DNA of 64,000 bases. Source: Parasediminibacterium sp046546515. GTDB lineage: Bacteria > Bacteroidota > Bacteroidia > Chitinophagales > Chitinophagaceae. The notes under the pieces were generated by a model. The model was not told the DNA's origin and did not search any database. It was given only the letters and a program-made list of their open reading frames with translations. The DNA is taken from NCBI RefSeq assembly GCF_046546515.1, contig NZ_JBKHKJ010000005.1:1-64000 (forward strand). The letters run 5' to 3'. The position numbers were made by a program, and so were the translations under genes. Of this stretch, positions 42,804 through 50,529 are shown in pieces; position 1 is the stretch's first letter; every line of letters starts with the position of its first letter.

Positions 42804-44588
42804 ATGAAGAATATCAGGAATTTTTGCATCATTGCGCATATCGACCACGGCAAAAGCACATTGGCTGACCGTTTACTGGAACATACCAAAACCATTGGCG
42901 AACGCGACATGATGAACCAGGTACTGGATGACATGGACTTGGAACGTGAAAAAGGCATCACCATTAAAAGCCACGCCATACAAATAAGCTACCCATCCAA
43001 TGGGGAGGTATATATATTCAATTTGATTGATACACCTGGCCACGTTGACTTTAGCTATGAAGTAAGCCGTGCCTTGGCAGCTTGCGAAGGCGCACTGCTA
43101 TTGGTTGATGCCAGTCAAGGCATCCAGGCACAAACAATCAGTAACCTGTATTTGGCTATAGAAAACAACTTGGAAATTATCCCTGTTATCAATAAAATTG
43201 ATATGGATGGGGCAATGATACCCGAAGTGCAAGACCAAATTATAGATTTGATTGGCTGCAAAGTAGAAGAAATATTATTGGCCAGTGGCAAAAGCGGAAT
43301 TGGCATAGAAGAAATATTAGAAGCTATTGTAAAACGTATCCCTGCACCAAAAGGTAGCTACGATGCACCTTTGCAAGCATTGATATTTGATAGTGTATAC
43401 AATAGTTTCAGGGGCATCATTATTTACTACCGTATCCTAAATGGTGTTTTAAAGAAAAATGATAAAATCCGTTTTATCGCTTCTGGCATGGATTACAATG
43501 CAGATGAAGTAGGCGTCCTCAAACTGACCATGACCCCGAAAGAGGAAGTGAAAGCAGGGGATGTGGGCTATATTATCACCGGTATCAAAAATGCTAAAGA
43601 AGTAAAAGTGGGTGATACCATTACCTTGGCCAACAACCCTGGCGAATTGATTGATGGCTTCAAGGAAGTAAAACCAATGGTATTTGCAGGTATATTCCCG
43701 GTAGAAACAGATGCGTTTGAGGAATTGCGTGATTGTATGGAAAAACTACAATTGAACGATGCCTCACTTACCTACGAACTAGAAACATCACAAGCCCTAG
43801 GTTTTGGTTTCCGTTGCGGCTTCCTTGGCTTGCTGCACATGGAAATTATACAGGAGCGTTTGGAACGTGAGTTTAACCAAACGGTTATTACAACGGTGCC
43901 GAATGTGGGTTTTGTTGCTTATACCTCTAAAGGTGATGTGATTGCAGTAAACAACCCGGCCGAAATGCCAGAGCCTACCAAGATTGAGCATATTGAAGAA
44001 CCATATATCAGGGCGCAAATCATTTCTTCGCCCGATTATATTGGCAATATTATGACGCTTTGCTTGGGCAAAAGGGGCATATTGCTGAACCAAACCTACC
44101 TTACCCCTACAAGGGTAGAGCTAACATTTGAATTGCCTTTGACGGAGATTGTATTCGATTTCTACGATAAATTAAAGAGCCAAACCCGTGGGTACGCTTC
44201 TTTCGATTATACCCCAATTGGTATGCGTGATGCCGACATTGTAAAAATGGATATTCTACTCAACAATGAAAAAGTAGATGCCCTAAGTGCCTTGATACAC
44301 CGCAGCCGTTCTGCCGATTTTGGCCGTAAGCTCTGCGAAAAATTGAAAGAACTGTTGACAAAACAACAGTTCCAAATTGCCATACAAGCTGCCATCGGAG
44401 CTAAGGTAATAGCCCGTGAAAATATCAGTGCCATGCGTAAGGACGTAACTGCGAAATGTTATGGTGGGGACATTAGCCGTAAGCGTAAACTATTGGAAAA
44501 ACAAAAAGAAGGTAAAAAACGTATGCGCCAGATTGGCAATGTAGAAGTGCCGCAGGAAGCTTTTTTGGCGGTGTTGAAGTTGGATTAG
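42804..44588 (+). CDS. lepA: Elongation factor 4 (translation GTPase LepA)
   Basis: A 594-residue ribosome-associated GTPase that back-translocates or remodels stalled ribosomes. The ATG at 42804 gives the standard start MKNIRNFCIIAHIDHGKSTLADRLLE with the P-loop. G2/switch I EREKGITIKSHAI, G3 DTPGHVDFSYEV, G4 NKIDMDGA. The LepA-specific C-terminal domain is present (KRGILLNQTYLTPTRVELTFELPLTEIVFDFYD, AKCYGGDISRKRKLLEKQKEGKKRMRQIGNVEVPQEAFLAVLK). Length is normal. The usual lepB (signal peptidase) partner is not adjacent. Confidence 0.98.
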   Translation: MKNIRNFCIIAHIDHGKSTLADRLLEHTKTIGERDMMNQVLDDMDLEREKGITIKSHAIQISYPSNGEVYIFNLIDTPGHVDFSYEVSRALAACEGALLLVDASQGIQAQTISNLYLAIENNLEIIPVINKIDMDGAMIPEVQDQIIDLIGCKVEEILLASGKSGIGIEEILEAIVKRIPAPKGSYDAPLQALIFDSVYNSFRGIIIYYRILNGVLKKNDKIRFIASGMDYNADEVGVLKLTMTPKEEVKAGDVGYIITGIKNAKEVKVGDTITLANNPGELIDGFKEVKPMVFAGIFPVETDAFEELRDCMEKLQLNDASLTYELETSQALGFGFRCGFLGLLHMEIIQERLEREFNQTVITTVPNVGFVAYTSKGDVIAVNNPAEMPEPTKIEHIEEPYIRAQIISSPDYIGNIMTLCLGKRGILLNQTYLTPTRVELTFELPLTEIVFDFYDKLKSQTRGYASFDYTPIGMRDADIVKMDILLNNEKVDALSALIHRSRSADFGRKLCEKLKELLTKQQFQIAIQAAIGAKVIARENISAMRKDVTAKCYGGDISRKRKLLEKQKEGKKRMRQIGNVEVPQEAFLAVLKLD

Positions 44589-44677
44589 TGATTTGTTTTG
44601 GGTTTTATGTTTTGAGTTAATGAAAGAGTGTCTTTTAATTTGTAAAAAACATGTAGCTTCTTATACCTGATTGTAAT

Positions 44678-44708
44678 GCTTTTATAGGGTTCAGAACCCT
44701 ATAAAAGC
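44678..44708. repeat. Perfect hairpin GCTTTTATAGGGTTC...GAACCCTATAAAAGC
   Basis: A near-perfect palindrome of ~31 bp between convergent lepA and the ferritin-like gene, of the same family as 41452-41483. It may act as a terminator though it lacks a long T-run. Confidence 0.65.
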
Positions 44709-44793
44709 TGAAGTAAAATTGATATTAGTTAGTTGCGACATTTTACTTTTGTAAAGCCTATTATATTAATTGTTTTTTAGGCTTATATTAGAA

Positions 44794-45555
44794 CTATCCA
44801 GTAGCCAATTCTGCCATCTTCCCTTTATGGTTACTGCCATACAGGCTTTCTTTTAGCCTGCCAATGGTTTTGTAATATTTGCAGTTCATCTTTGTGCAGT
44901 ATTTTCGGAAGCCCACATTACCAGCTTTAAATAGTTTGCTATGCCCATACCAAACCAGCAAACTGGTTGCCCAAAAGAATAATTGGTAGAAATACAAGGT
45001 AAGCCGTTGCTGCCAACTGGCCTTTGCGGTGAAAATAATTTCCAGCCGCTCCTTTTGGAATTGTATATGTGGGGCTTCATCAATCAATATGTCCGTGCAA
45101 ATTTGTTTCAGCAGGGTGCAGTGGGTGGCATCTTTCAGGCATTGGTAAAAAATCTGCGCGGTGCATTCCACTGTTATTACGGCAAGTGTCCACCATTCCA
45201 TGTTGGTGTTCCAGCCCCTTACTTTCCTAAACAAGGTGTCGCCCCAGTCTTTCTGTATTCTTTCCTCGCCTATTGCATCCAAGTATTTGCCAAGGTTGTT
45301 GCCATGCTTTTGTTCTTCTTTAATAAACAACAATACGGCAGGCACATAGTGTGGGTCGTTTATTTGTTCCGCATATTTCTTGCTTGCCCTTATAAGGTTT
45401 TTGGCCTCCGAGGTTTCGCCCAGTTGCCATGCCTTCAATGAAGGTAGTATTTGCTTCAATTCATTTTGGGTAATGGTAGGCAGCAAATGCCAGTCAATCC
45501 TGTGTTGCTGGCTGTTGGCCTTGAAATAATCTGTCCATTGTTGCGACGTTTTCAT
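44794..45555 (-). CDS. Ferritin-like di-iron domain protein, unknown function
   Basis: A 253-residue protein. Two EXXH motifs on predicted long helices, EEQKHG (about residues 80-85) and DEAPHIQFQ (about 167-175), plus further Glu (WWTLAVITVECTAQIFY) fit a four-helix ferritin-like di-iron centre. Between them the chain is helical. The C-terminal ~70 residues contain a hydrophobic helix pair (LTLYFYQLFFWATSLLVWYG) and a basic tail. Such proteins include monooxygenases and desaturase-like enzymes; the substrate is unknown. Upstream (map right) the membrane-protein gene shares its strand, 64 bp away, so they may be co-transcribed. Confidence 0.75.
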   Translation of the reverse strand: MKTSQQWTDYFKANSQQHRIDWHLLPTITQNELKQILPSLKAWQLGETSEAKNLIRASKKYAEQINDPHYVPAVLLFIKEEQKHGNNLGKYLDAIGEERIQKDWGDTLFRKVRGWNTNMEWWTLAVITVECTAQIFYQCLKDATHCTLLKQICTDILIDEAPHIQFQKERLEIIFTAKASWQQRLTLYFYQLFFWATSLLVWYGHSKLFKAGNVGFRKYCTKMNCKYYKTIGRLKESLYGSNHKGKMAELATG

Positions 45556-45619
45556 AAATCTACATTTTAATTGTTATTGAATAGGGTAGGGGCGTATTGA
45601 ATACGCCTAAATATGGTTA

Positions 45620-46696
45620 TCAAATGCCGCTTAGTGCCACTTTGTCCATTCTGTTCAAGTATTGCTTGGCAATCCTGTTCTCTGGTTTTTGGTCAAACGT
45701 ATAAAGCGTTAACAGGAATAGCAGCTCCAATGGCTTCATCAATATAAAAATGAAGTCTGACACATATTTGTTGTTGAAAAAGTGGTAATGCTTGTGTATC
45801 ATGTTGCCCACCCTGTTATAGTTGTGCCTGATAAGGCGGTGTGCCTTGGGCATTTTTTCTTCTATTAGTTCCTCAAAAGCATTCGACACCTGCAACTGCC
45901 TGTTGCATATTATTTTGTTGCCCCCTCGTTCACCATAGCGTATGGGTTTCACCACTTTGGTATGGCCATTTGCAGCCACAGAACACAAGAAGTGTCCTCC
46001 ACAGGCAACATTGTCGCACAAATGGTCTAATTGTGAAAACCCATGCTTGTAAGTATCTGTAAATGCTTTTACAATAGAATCGGGCTTTTGGCCAAACAGC
46101 AACAATAAGCAAGCTATAATGGTGAGTATGGGTATGCAAAGGACAAGCAGCAAGGGCATTTTAATAAAAGGGTTCAGTGTTAGTATTTTCCAAGCATTTT
46201 TTTCAAACTGGTTTGCGAATATTACTGTAGAGTTTTCGTGCAATGCTAGGAATTGCTTATGATTTTTGATAAGCTGCAGCAAAAAAAGTAAGCCAACAGG
46301 CAGGTTGCCCAAAAGGATAAAGGGAAATGATACTTGGATAGCTACAAAAATATTCAGCATAAAACCAAAAAGCAATAGCGCATTTGTAACTGTTTCTAGT
46401 ATTGGGCTTTTGATGTTTTGCTTGCAGCTTGAATAAATAAAGGCAGCCAAGCAAATGCCTACGGCTACATAAATGGTTAGCACATGCTCTGGCGCAAAAC
46501 TGGCACTATCCCCGCAGCAGTCGTTTGATTTTTCATCCATCATTAAAAAAAACACTGGCAACCCTGCCGCCGATATAATTTCAAAAACCTGTGCCAAATC
46601 TTGGCCAAGCATCCTTTTGCCTTTAGAAAGGAAAACCAAAAAATCGACTGCGTGAAAAACGGGAAGCATAGAAATCAAAAGAAGAAGAGGAGCCAT
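45620..46696 (-). CDS. Polytopic membrane protein (DUF6688-like)
   Basis: A 358-residue protein with about six hydrophobic segments: residues ~1-20, ~35-55, ~73-90, ~105-120, ~125-140 and ~175-200. A long soluble C-terminal part is Cys/His-rich (LDHLCDNVACGGHFLCSVAANGHTKVVKPIRYGERGGNKIICNRQLQVSNAFEELIEEKMPKAHRLIRHNYNRVG). I recall this tail in Bacteroidota proteins carrying the label DUF6688, with moderate certainty. Function unknown; the CGGHFLC stretch could bind metal. Probably co-transcribed with the ferritin-like gene downstream. Confidence 0.7.
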   Translation of the reverse strand: MAPLLLLISMLPVFHAVDFLVFLSKGKRMLGQDLAQVFEIISAAGLPVFFLMMDEKSNDCCGDSASFAPEHVLTIYVAVGICLAAFIYSSCKQNIKSPILETVTNALLLFGFMLNIFVAIQVSFPFILLGNLPVGLLFLLQLIKNHKQFLALHENSTVIFANQFEKNAWKILTLNPFIKMPLLLVLCIPILTIIACLLLLFGQKPDSIVKAFTDTYKHGFSQLDHLCDNVACGGHFLCSVAANGHTKVVKPIRYGERGGNKIICNRQLQVSNAFEELIEEKMPKAHRLIRHNYNRVGNMIHKHYHFFNNKYVSDFIFILMKPLELLFLLTLYTFDQKPENRIAKQYLNRMDKVALSGI

Positions 46697-46749
46697 AAAA
46701 CTATTGTTTAGATGATGAAATAATGAGGCGTAAGTTTTTCCAATTCAGG

Positions 46750-47184
46750 CTAATTGAAATTTTTAAATTGGGCATATATTTTTCTATACAGTATAGCCAT
46801 TGATAAAAGTGCACAAGCAAAAAGAATGATGTTAGCTATAATAAAATAAGACCACAAAAATTTGGGTTTGTCATCCAATAGGCTTTCAGAGGCAATACAA
46901 TAGCTATAAGGAAGTATACATAGCAAGCAGGTTGCAACCAACAATGTAATTTTTTTAAAAAAGGAGGTGGTATGCTTTTTAATGAGTGGGACACTAATTA
47001 GTAACACAAATAATACTGGGGTAGTTAAAATAAATAAACAAGGTTCAATAAATAATATGGCGTCCCCCATCCCTGAAAGTTTATTAGTAAATGAAAAGTA
47101 AATAAAATAGCTTGTAGTTAATACTGCATTTGTTAATGCCCATATTTCTGCTGCTAATGCTTCAGGTGTATTTCTTAATTTCAT
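46750..47184 (-). CDS. Small polytopic membrane protein, unknown
   Basis: A 144-residue protein with about four hydrophobic helices (LTNAVLTTSYFIYFSF, ILFIEPCLFILTTPVLFVLLISVPLI, ITLLVATCLLCILPYSYCIA, YFIIANIILFACALLSMAILY). The second ATG at 47184 is chosen since MKLRNTPEALAAEIW is a plausible cytoplasmic start; 47208 is possible. The function is unknown. It is 43 bp downstream of the winged-helix regulator gene on the same strand. Confidence 0.65.
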   Translation of the reverse strand: MKLRNTPEALAAEIWALTNAVLTTSYFIYFSFTNKLSGMGDAILFIEPCLFILTTPVLFVLLISVPLIKKHTTSFFKKITLLVATCLLCILPYSYCIASESLLDDKPKFLWSYFIIANIILFACALLSMAILYRKIYAQFKNFN

Positions 47185-47227
47185 AACTAAAAGTGCTTTG
47201 AATTTCAAAGTATATGTACAAAAAAAA

Positions 47228-47524
47228 TTATTTAGTGGAATTAATCATTTGCTCAAGGGCGGCTATATGCTGCTTAAAGGCACGCTCACCCTCTGGGGTG
47301 ATGGCATAAGTGGTATTGGTTTTGCGGCCAATAAACCCCTTCTGCACTTTCAGGTAGGCACTTTCCTCCAAACCTTTTATGTGGCTGGCAAGGTTGCCAT
47401 CGGTTATCTGCAACAGTTCCTTCAAGTCGTTAAAGTTTATGGCATCGTTCACCATCAAGGCACTCATGATGCCCAGCCGGATGCGGTTGTCAAAAACTTT
47501 ATTCAAATGCAATATCGGGTTCAT
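47228..47524 (-). CDS. Winged-helix transcriptional regulator (MarR/ArsR-like, HTH_34 type)
   Basis: A 98-residue DNA-binding protein that is just one winged helix: HLNKVFDNRIRLGIMSALMVNDAINFNDLKELLQITDGNLASHIKGLEESAYLKVQKGFIGRKTNTTYAITPEGERAFKQHIAALEQMI. The recognition helix is DGNLASHIKGLEE and the wing is FIGRKTNTTYAIT. Bacteroidota often encode this small regulator beside a membrane protein of the type at 47655-48278, and the same pairing is seen here with two flanking membrane proteins. The ligand is unknown. Confidence 0.88.
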   Translation of the reverse strand: MNPILHLNKVFDNRIRLGIMSALMVNDAINFNDLKELLQITDGNLASHIKGLEESAYLKVQKGFIGRKTNTTYAITPEGERAFKQHIAALEQMINSTK

Positions 47525-47577
47525 TTACGAACTGTGTTTTATGAACTATTTAGATACAGATTATTAACTATTATTTA

Positions 47578-47652
47578 CTGACGACTTATGCCTTATGCCT
47601 TATGCCTTACGACTGACGACTTACAACTTATTACTTATGACTTACCACTTAT
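47578..47652 (+). repeat. CTTATGACTTACCACTTATGAC-type repeat cluster
   Basis: Several tandem variants of TTATGCCTTATGCC, ACGACTTACAACTTA and CTTATGACTTACCACTTATG between the membrane protein gene and the regulator. The same family lies at 4591-4656, 8015-8050 and 62350-62390. Confidence 0.6.
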
Positions 47653-47654
47653 GA

Positions 47655-48278
47655 CTATCGCTCATACTTCCTCCACATAACAATGCCATAAACAATATGC
47701 AAAGCACCAAAGCCAACTGACCAGAAAAACAAGCCTTGCCCAATAAACCAAAGATTTGCAATACCCAATAATAATTGTAAGTAGCCAAGGTATTTTACTT
47801 CGCCCAAAGTGTATTTGGAAGCATTGATCAATGCCAGCCCATAAAAAATAAGGCATCCTGGTGCTATCAATGCAAAACTGCCCATCTCTATCATTTTCAA
47901 TAAAAAGAAGCCCCCTGCCACCATTGGCACGGCTACATTTACAAAAAGCCTTTTAGAAGTGCTTCCCCACAAGGAGTTATTGGTTTTCCTGCTCCTTAAC
48001 CAAGTGAAGAAAAAGGCACTAGTAAATGCCCCTATGAATGTAAACACCTCAATTTGTACCAAGCTATTGCTAGCAAGCCCCAAAATATCAAGTGGTTGGC
48101 TAATAGACTCATGCCTATTGCCTTTTAAAATGGCACTGTGGGCAAAGTAAGCCCCAACCAAAGCACAAGTGCCAGCCGATATGCCGCTCCACCCGCTTAG
48201 GCTTATAAACCTGCTGCTGCGTTCCATCATCTGTTTTATATGTGCCAGCTCGTGCTGTTGGGTTGTGCTTTCATTCAT
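47655..48278 (-). CDS. Membrane protein linked with winged-helix regulator
   Basis: A 207-residue protein (ATG at 48278 preferred to the upstream start). A soluble N-terminal helix (MNESTTQQHELAHIKQMMERSSRFISLSGWSG) leads into about six hydrophobic segments ending ...FSVGFGALHIVYGIVMW-type sequence. HELAHIKQMMERSSRFISLSGWSGISAG is a recognisable conserved opening of this Bacteroidota family, commonly encoded with an HTH_34 regulator. Function unknown. Transcribed toward the regulator gene with a 130-bp repeat-filled spacer. Confidence 0.72.
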   Translation of the reverse strand: MNESTTQQHELAHIKQMMERSSRFISLSGWSGISAGTCALVGAYFAHSAILKGNRHESISQPLDILGLASNSLVQIEVFTFIGAFTSAFFFTWLRSRKTNNSLWGSTSKRLFVNVAVPMVAGGFFLLKMIEMGSFALIAPGCLIFYGLALINASKYTLGEVKYLGYLQLLLGIANLWFIGQGLFFWSVGFGALHIVYGIVMWRKYER

Positions 48279-48667
48279 TTTAAAAGTGCTTTGAAAAACA
48301 AAGTAAATAATATTTTTTGTTACTGCCAAATTTTATTTTTCGTTTTGAATTGTTATTATTTACCATATAGGCACATAGGACACATAGGCAAGAAAAAGAA
48401 AAAAAAGGAAACATAGTTCTTTTAGCCCTTGTAATGCGTTTAAAATAACTTTCCCCATTTCCGAATAAGGACTTTTGCATTTTATAAGCCTAATTGCAAT
48501 GTCCTTTCTGTTCTTAAAGTAAAACGTTTTGCCTTAAAAATGGCTCTCTTTGTGCTTCTTTGCGTAAAATCTTTGCGTTCTTTGTGGTTAAATATTCTGT
48601 TGGAAATTAACCAAAATGGGGAAAGTTATTTCGGAAACATTACCTGGGTATTTGATAGGGAATATAG

Positions 48668-49090
48668 GGGTGCATTTCAAAAGTTCGTTTTTTTGTTGTT
48701 CGCAATTTGGCAGAATCAGGAAATAATCTAAGTCAATGCCTTGCTGTTTGCTGCTCAACAAGTATCCTATATGGGGGAAATTTTGGATGTTCATGGGGGC
48801 ATATTTCCCCCATATAGGATTTTTATTTTGGGCTTTATACCTATCCATGCCAACTTTACAGTAAAAGAGAAGTTAGGGCATCTTGGCCTTTCCTCCCATA
48901 TCGGAGTATTTAGCTTGGGAAAATGATAATTCACCATCAAAATCTTATCTGTTTCTTATCAATAAATTATTATTCCATTATCAATAAACTATCATTTTAC
49001 TATCAATAAACTATCATAAAATTCACTTAAATTATCATAAAAAACGAGGCTAAAAAAATATAAATAACTGAATATCAATGAGTTAAAGGA
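48668..49090 (+). repeat. Palindromic repeat element P, copy 3
   Basis: Left end GGGTGCATTTCAAAAGTTCG at 48668, palindrome 48764-48821, the spacer without insertion (AAGTTAGGGCATCTTGGCC), array 48929-49038, and box TATCAATGAGTTA at about 49073. It is the most complete uninterrupted copy; related to copies at 1146 and 16205-16640. Confidence 0.8.
48929..49038 (+). repeat. 11-bp phased array, 10 units (NNNNNNTATCA type)
   Basis: ATTCACCATCA, AAATCTTATCT, GTTTCTTATCA, ATAAATTATTA, TTCCATTATCA, ATAAACTATCA, TTTTACTATCA, ATAAACTATCA, TAAAATTCACT, TAAATTATCAT. Unit-by-unit alignable with the array at 1640-1749. Confidence 0.88.
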
Positions 49091-49374
49091 AAAAAGACAG
49101 GTTTTGAAAAAAATAAATCATGAAAAAAGATGAAAAAAACCATTTGTTTCTACTCACCACATAGGCACATAGGACACATAGGCAAGAAAAAGAAAAAAGA
49201 GAGAAAACATGGAGGTTTTCCTATGTTTCTAGCCCTTATAAACGTTTAAAGAATAAAGAAAAAGTAGCGAACAACTATGTTTCCTTCCTTTTTTCCTCGC
49301 TTATATCTATGTGTACTATGTGCCTATGTGGTGAAAAATACCTGAGTAGTAACCTTTAATTCGCTTAAAACTAT

Positions 49375-50529
49375 ATGGCCTATGTAGCAATATGGCGAAA
49401 AAACTACCTAAACCTCGAACCAAGCCCAGCCTCATTTGTATTTAATAAAAAAACGCCAATGGATACAGCACAAATGCCGGACGACCCGTTGGCGGACATG
49501 CCGCAGGAAAGCCTGATACAATTTACCCGCAAAGGCTTTTACTGCCCGCAAGGCGACTTTTATATTGACCCTTCCTGGCCTGTGGACAGGGCTATTATCA
49601 CCCATGCCCATAGCGACCATGCACGCATGGGCAGCAAGCATTATCTGTGCCACCACCTCACCAAGCCTTTGCTGCAATTGCGCCTCGGCGATAACAATTA
49701 CCAAAGTATCGGTTGGGGCGAACCTGTTTATATCAATGGGGCAAAAATATCCTTGCACCCTGCTGGGCATATTATTGGCTCCTCACAAGTGCGGATTGAA
49801 TATAAGGGTGAAATCTGGGTGGCCAGCGGCGATTACAAAACAGAAAACGATGGCTTAAGCGGGGCTTTTGAGCCTGTACCCTGCCATAATTTTATTACGG
49901 AAAGCACGTTTGGTTTGCCCATTTATCAATGGAAACCGCAGGCAGTGATTTATAAAGAAATACAGGATTGGATATTGGCAAACCAGGCAGAGGAACACCA
50001 ATCTGTTTTAATTGCCTATAGTTTGGGCAAGGCGCAAAGGGTTTTACAAGCGGCGGCGGCTGTAACAGATAATATTTTTGTACATGGGGCTATCTGGAAC
50101 AGTCATGTTGCATTACTGGCAGCGGGTATTGATTTGCCAACCGTAAAAAGGGTAACACCCGAAACCACAAAGACTGAGCTGAAAAACGCAGTGATTATTG
50201 CGCCACCAAGTGCAGATGGCACGCAGTGGATGAAGAAATTCAACCCCTACAGGGTGGCAGTTTGCAGCGGATGGATGCAGGTAAGGGGCAACTCACGAAG
50301 GCAAAATGTAGATGCAGGCTTTGCTCTTAGCGACCATGCGGACTGGAATGGTTTGCTGCAAGCTGTAAAAGCTACAGGCGCAGAAAAAGTGTATGTAACA
50401 CATGGCTTCGAGGCGGCTTTTGCCCGATACTTGAATGAAAACGGTATTGCTGCGGCTACTGTAAAAGGTGGATTTGTACCAGTGCCTATAGAAGAAACAG
50501 TCGTAAATAATGACGATTATGGAGAATGA
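49375..50529 (+). CDS. Ligase-associated DNA exonuclease (metallo-beta-lactamase fold)
   Basis: A beta-CASP/MBL-fold nuclease of the type encoded with ATP-dependent DNA ligases in bacterial DNA-repair cassettes. Metal-binding HxHxDH is ITHAHSDHARMG; further ligands lie in HPAGHIIGSSQ, ASGDYKTEND and SDHADW. The CPSF-like C-terminal part (VAVCSGWMQVRG, FALSDHADWNGLL, VYVTHGFEAAFARYL) is complete. The longest ORF begins at 49375, but the family usually starts near LIQFTRKGFYCPQGDF, so ATGs at 49459, 49477 or 49498 are better candidates; MDTAQMPDD at 49459 is favoured. Its end overlaps the ligase gene by 11-20 bp. Confidence 0.9.
   Translation: MAYVAIWRKNYLNLEPSPASFVFNKKTPMDTAQMPDDPLADMPQESLIQFTRKGFYCPQGDFYIDPSWPVDRAIITHAHSDHARMGSKHYLCHHLTKPLLQLRLGDNNYQSIGWGEPVYINGAKISLHPAGHIIGSSQVRIEYKGEIWVASGDYKTENDGLSGAFEPVPCHNFITESTFGLPIYQWKPQAVIYKEIQDWILANQAEEHQSVLIAYSLGKAQRVLQAAAAVTDNIFVHGAIWNSHVALLAAGIDLPTVKRVTPETTKTELKNAVIIAPPSADGTQWMKKFNPYRVAVCSGWMQVRGNSRRQNVDAGFALSDHADWNGLLQAVKATGAEKVYVTHGFEAAFARYLNENGIAAATVKGGFVPVPIEETVVNNDDYGE

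Larger units (their letters stand above)
48279..49374. other. Repeat-rich gap with element P copy 3
   Basis: No gene. A ~90-bp direct repeat (CACATAGGACACATAGGCAA type, 48361-48450 and 49157-49250) flanks element P copy 3 (48668-49090). A CTTTGTGCTTCTTTGCG repeat lies at 48550-48590. An inverted partner (CTATGTGTACTATGTGCCTA) closes the region at 49310-49332. ORFs at 48588 and 48741 lie in repeats. Confidence 0.65.
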
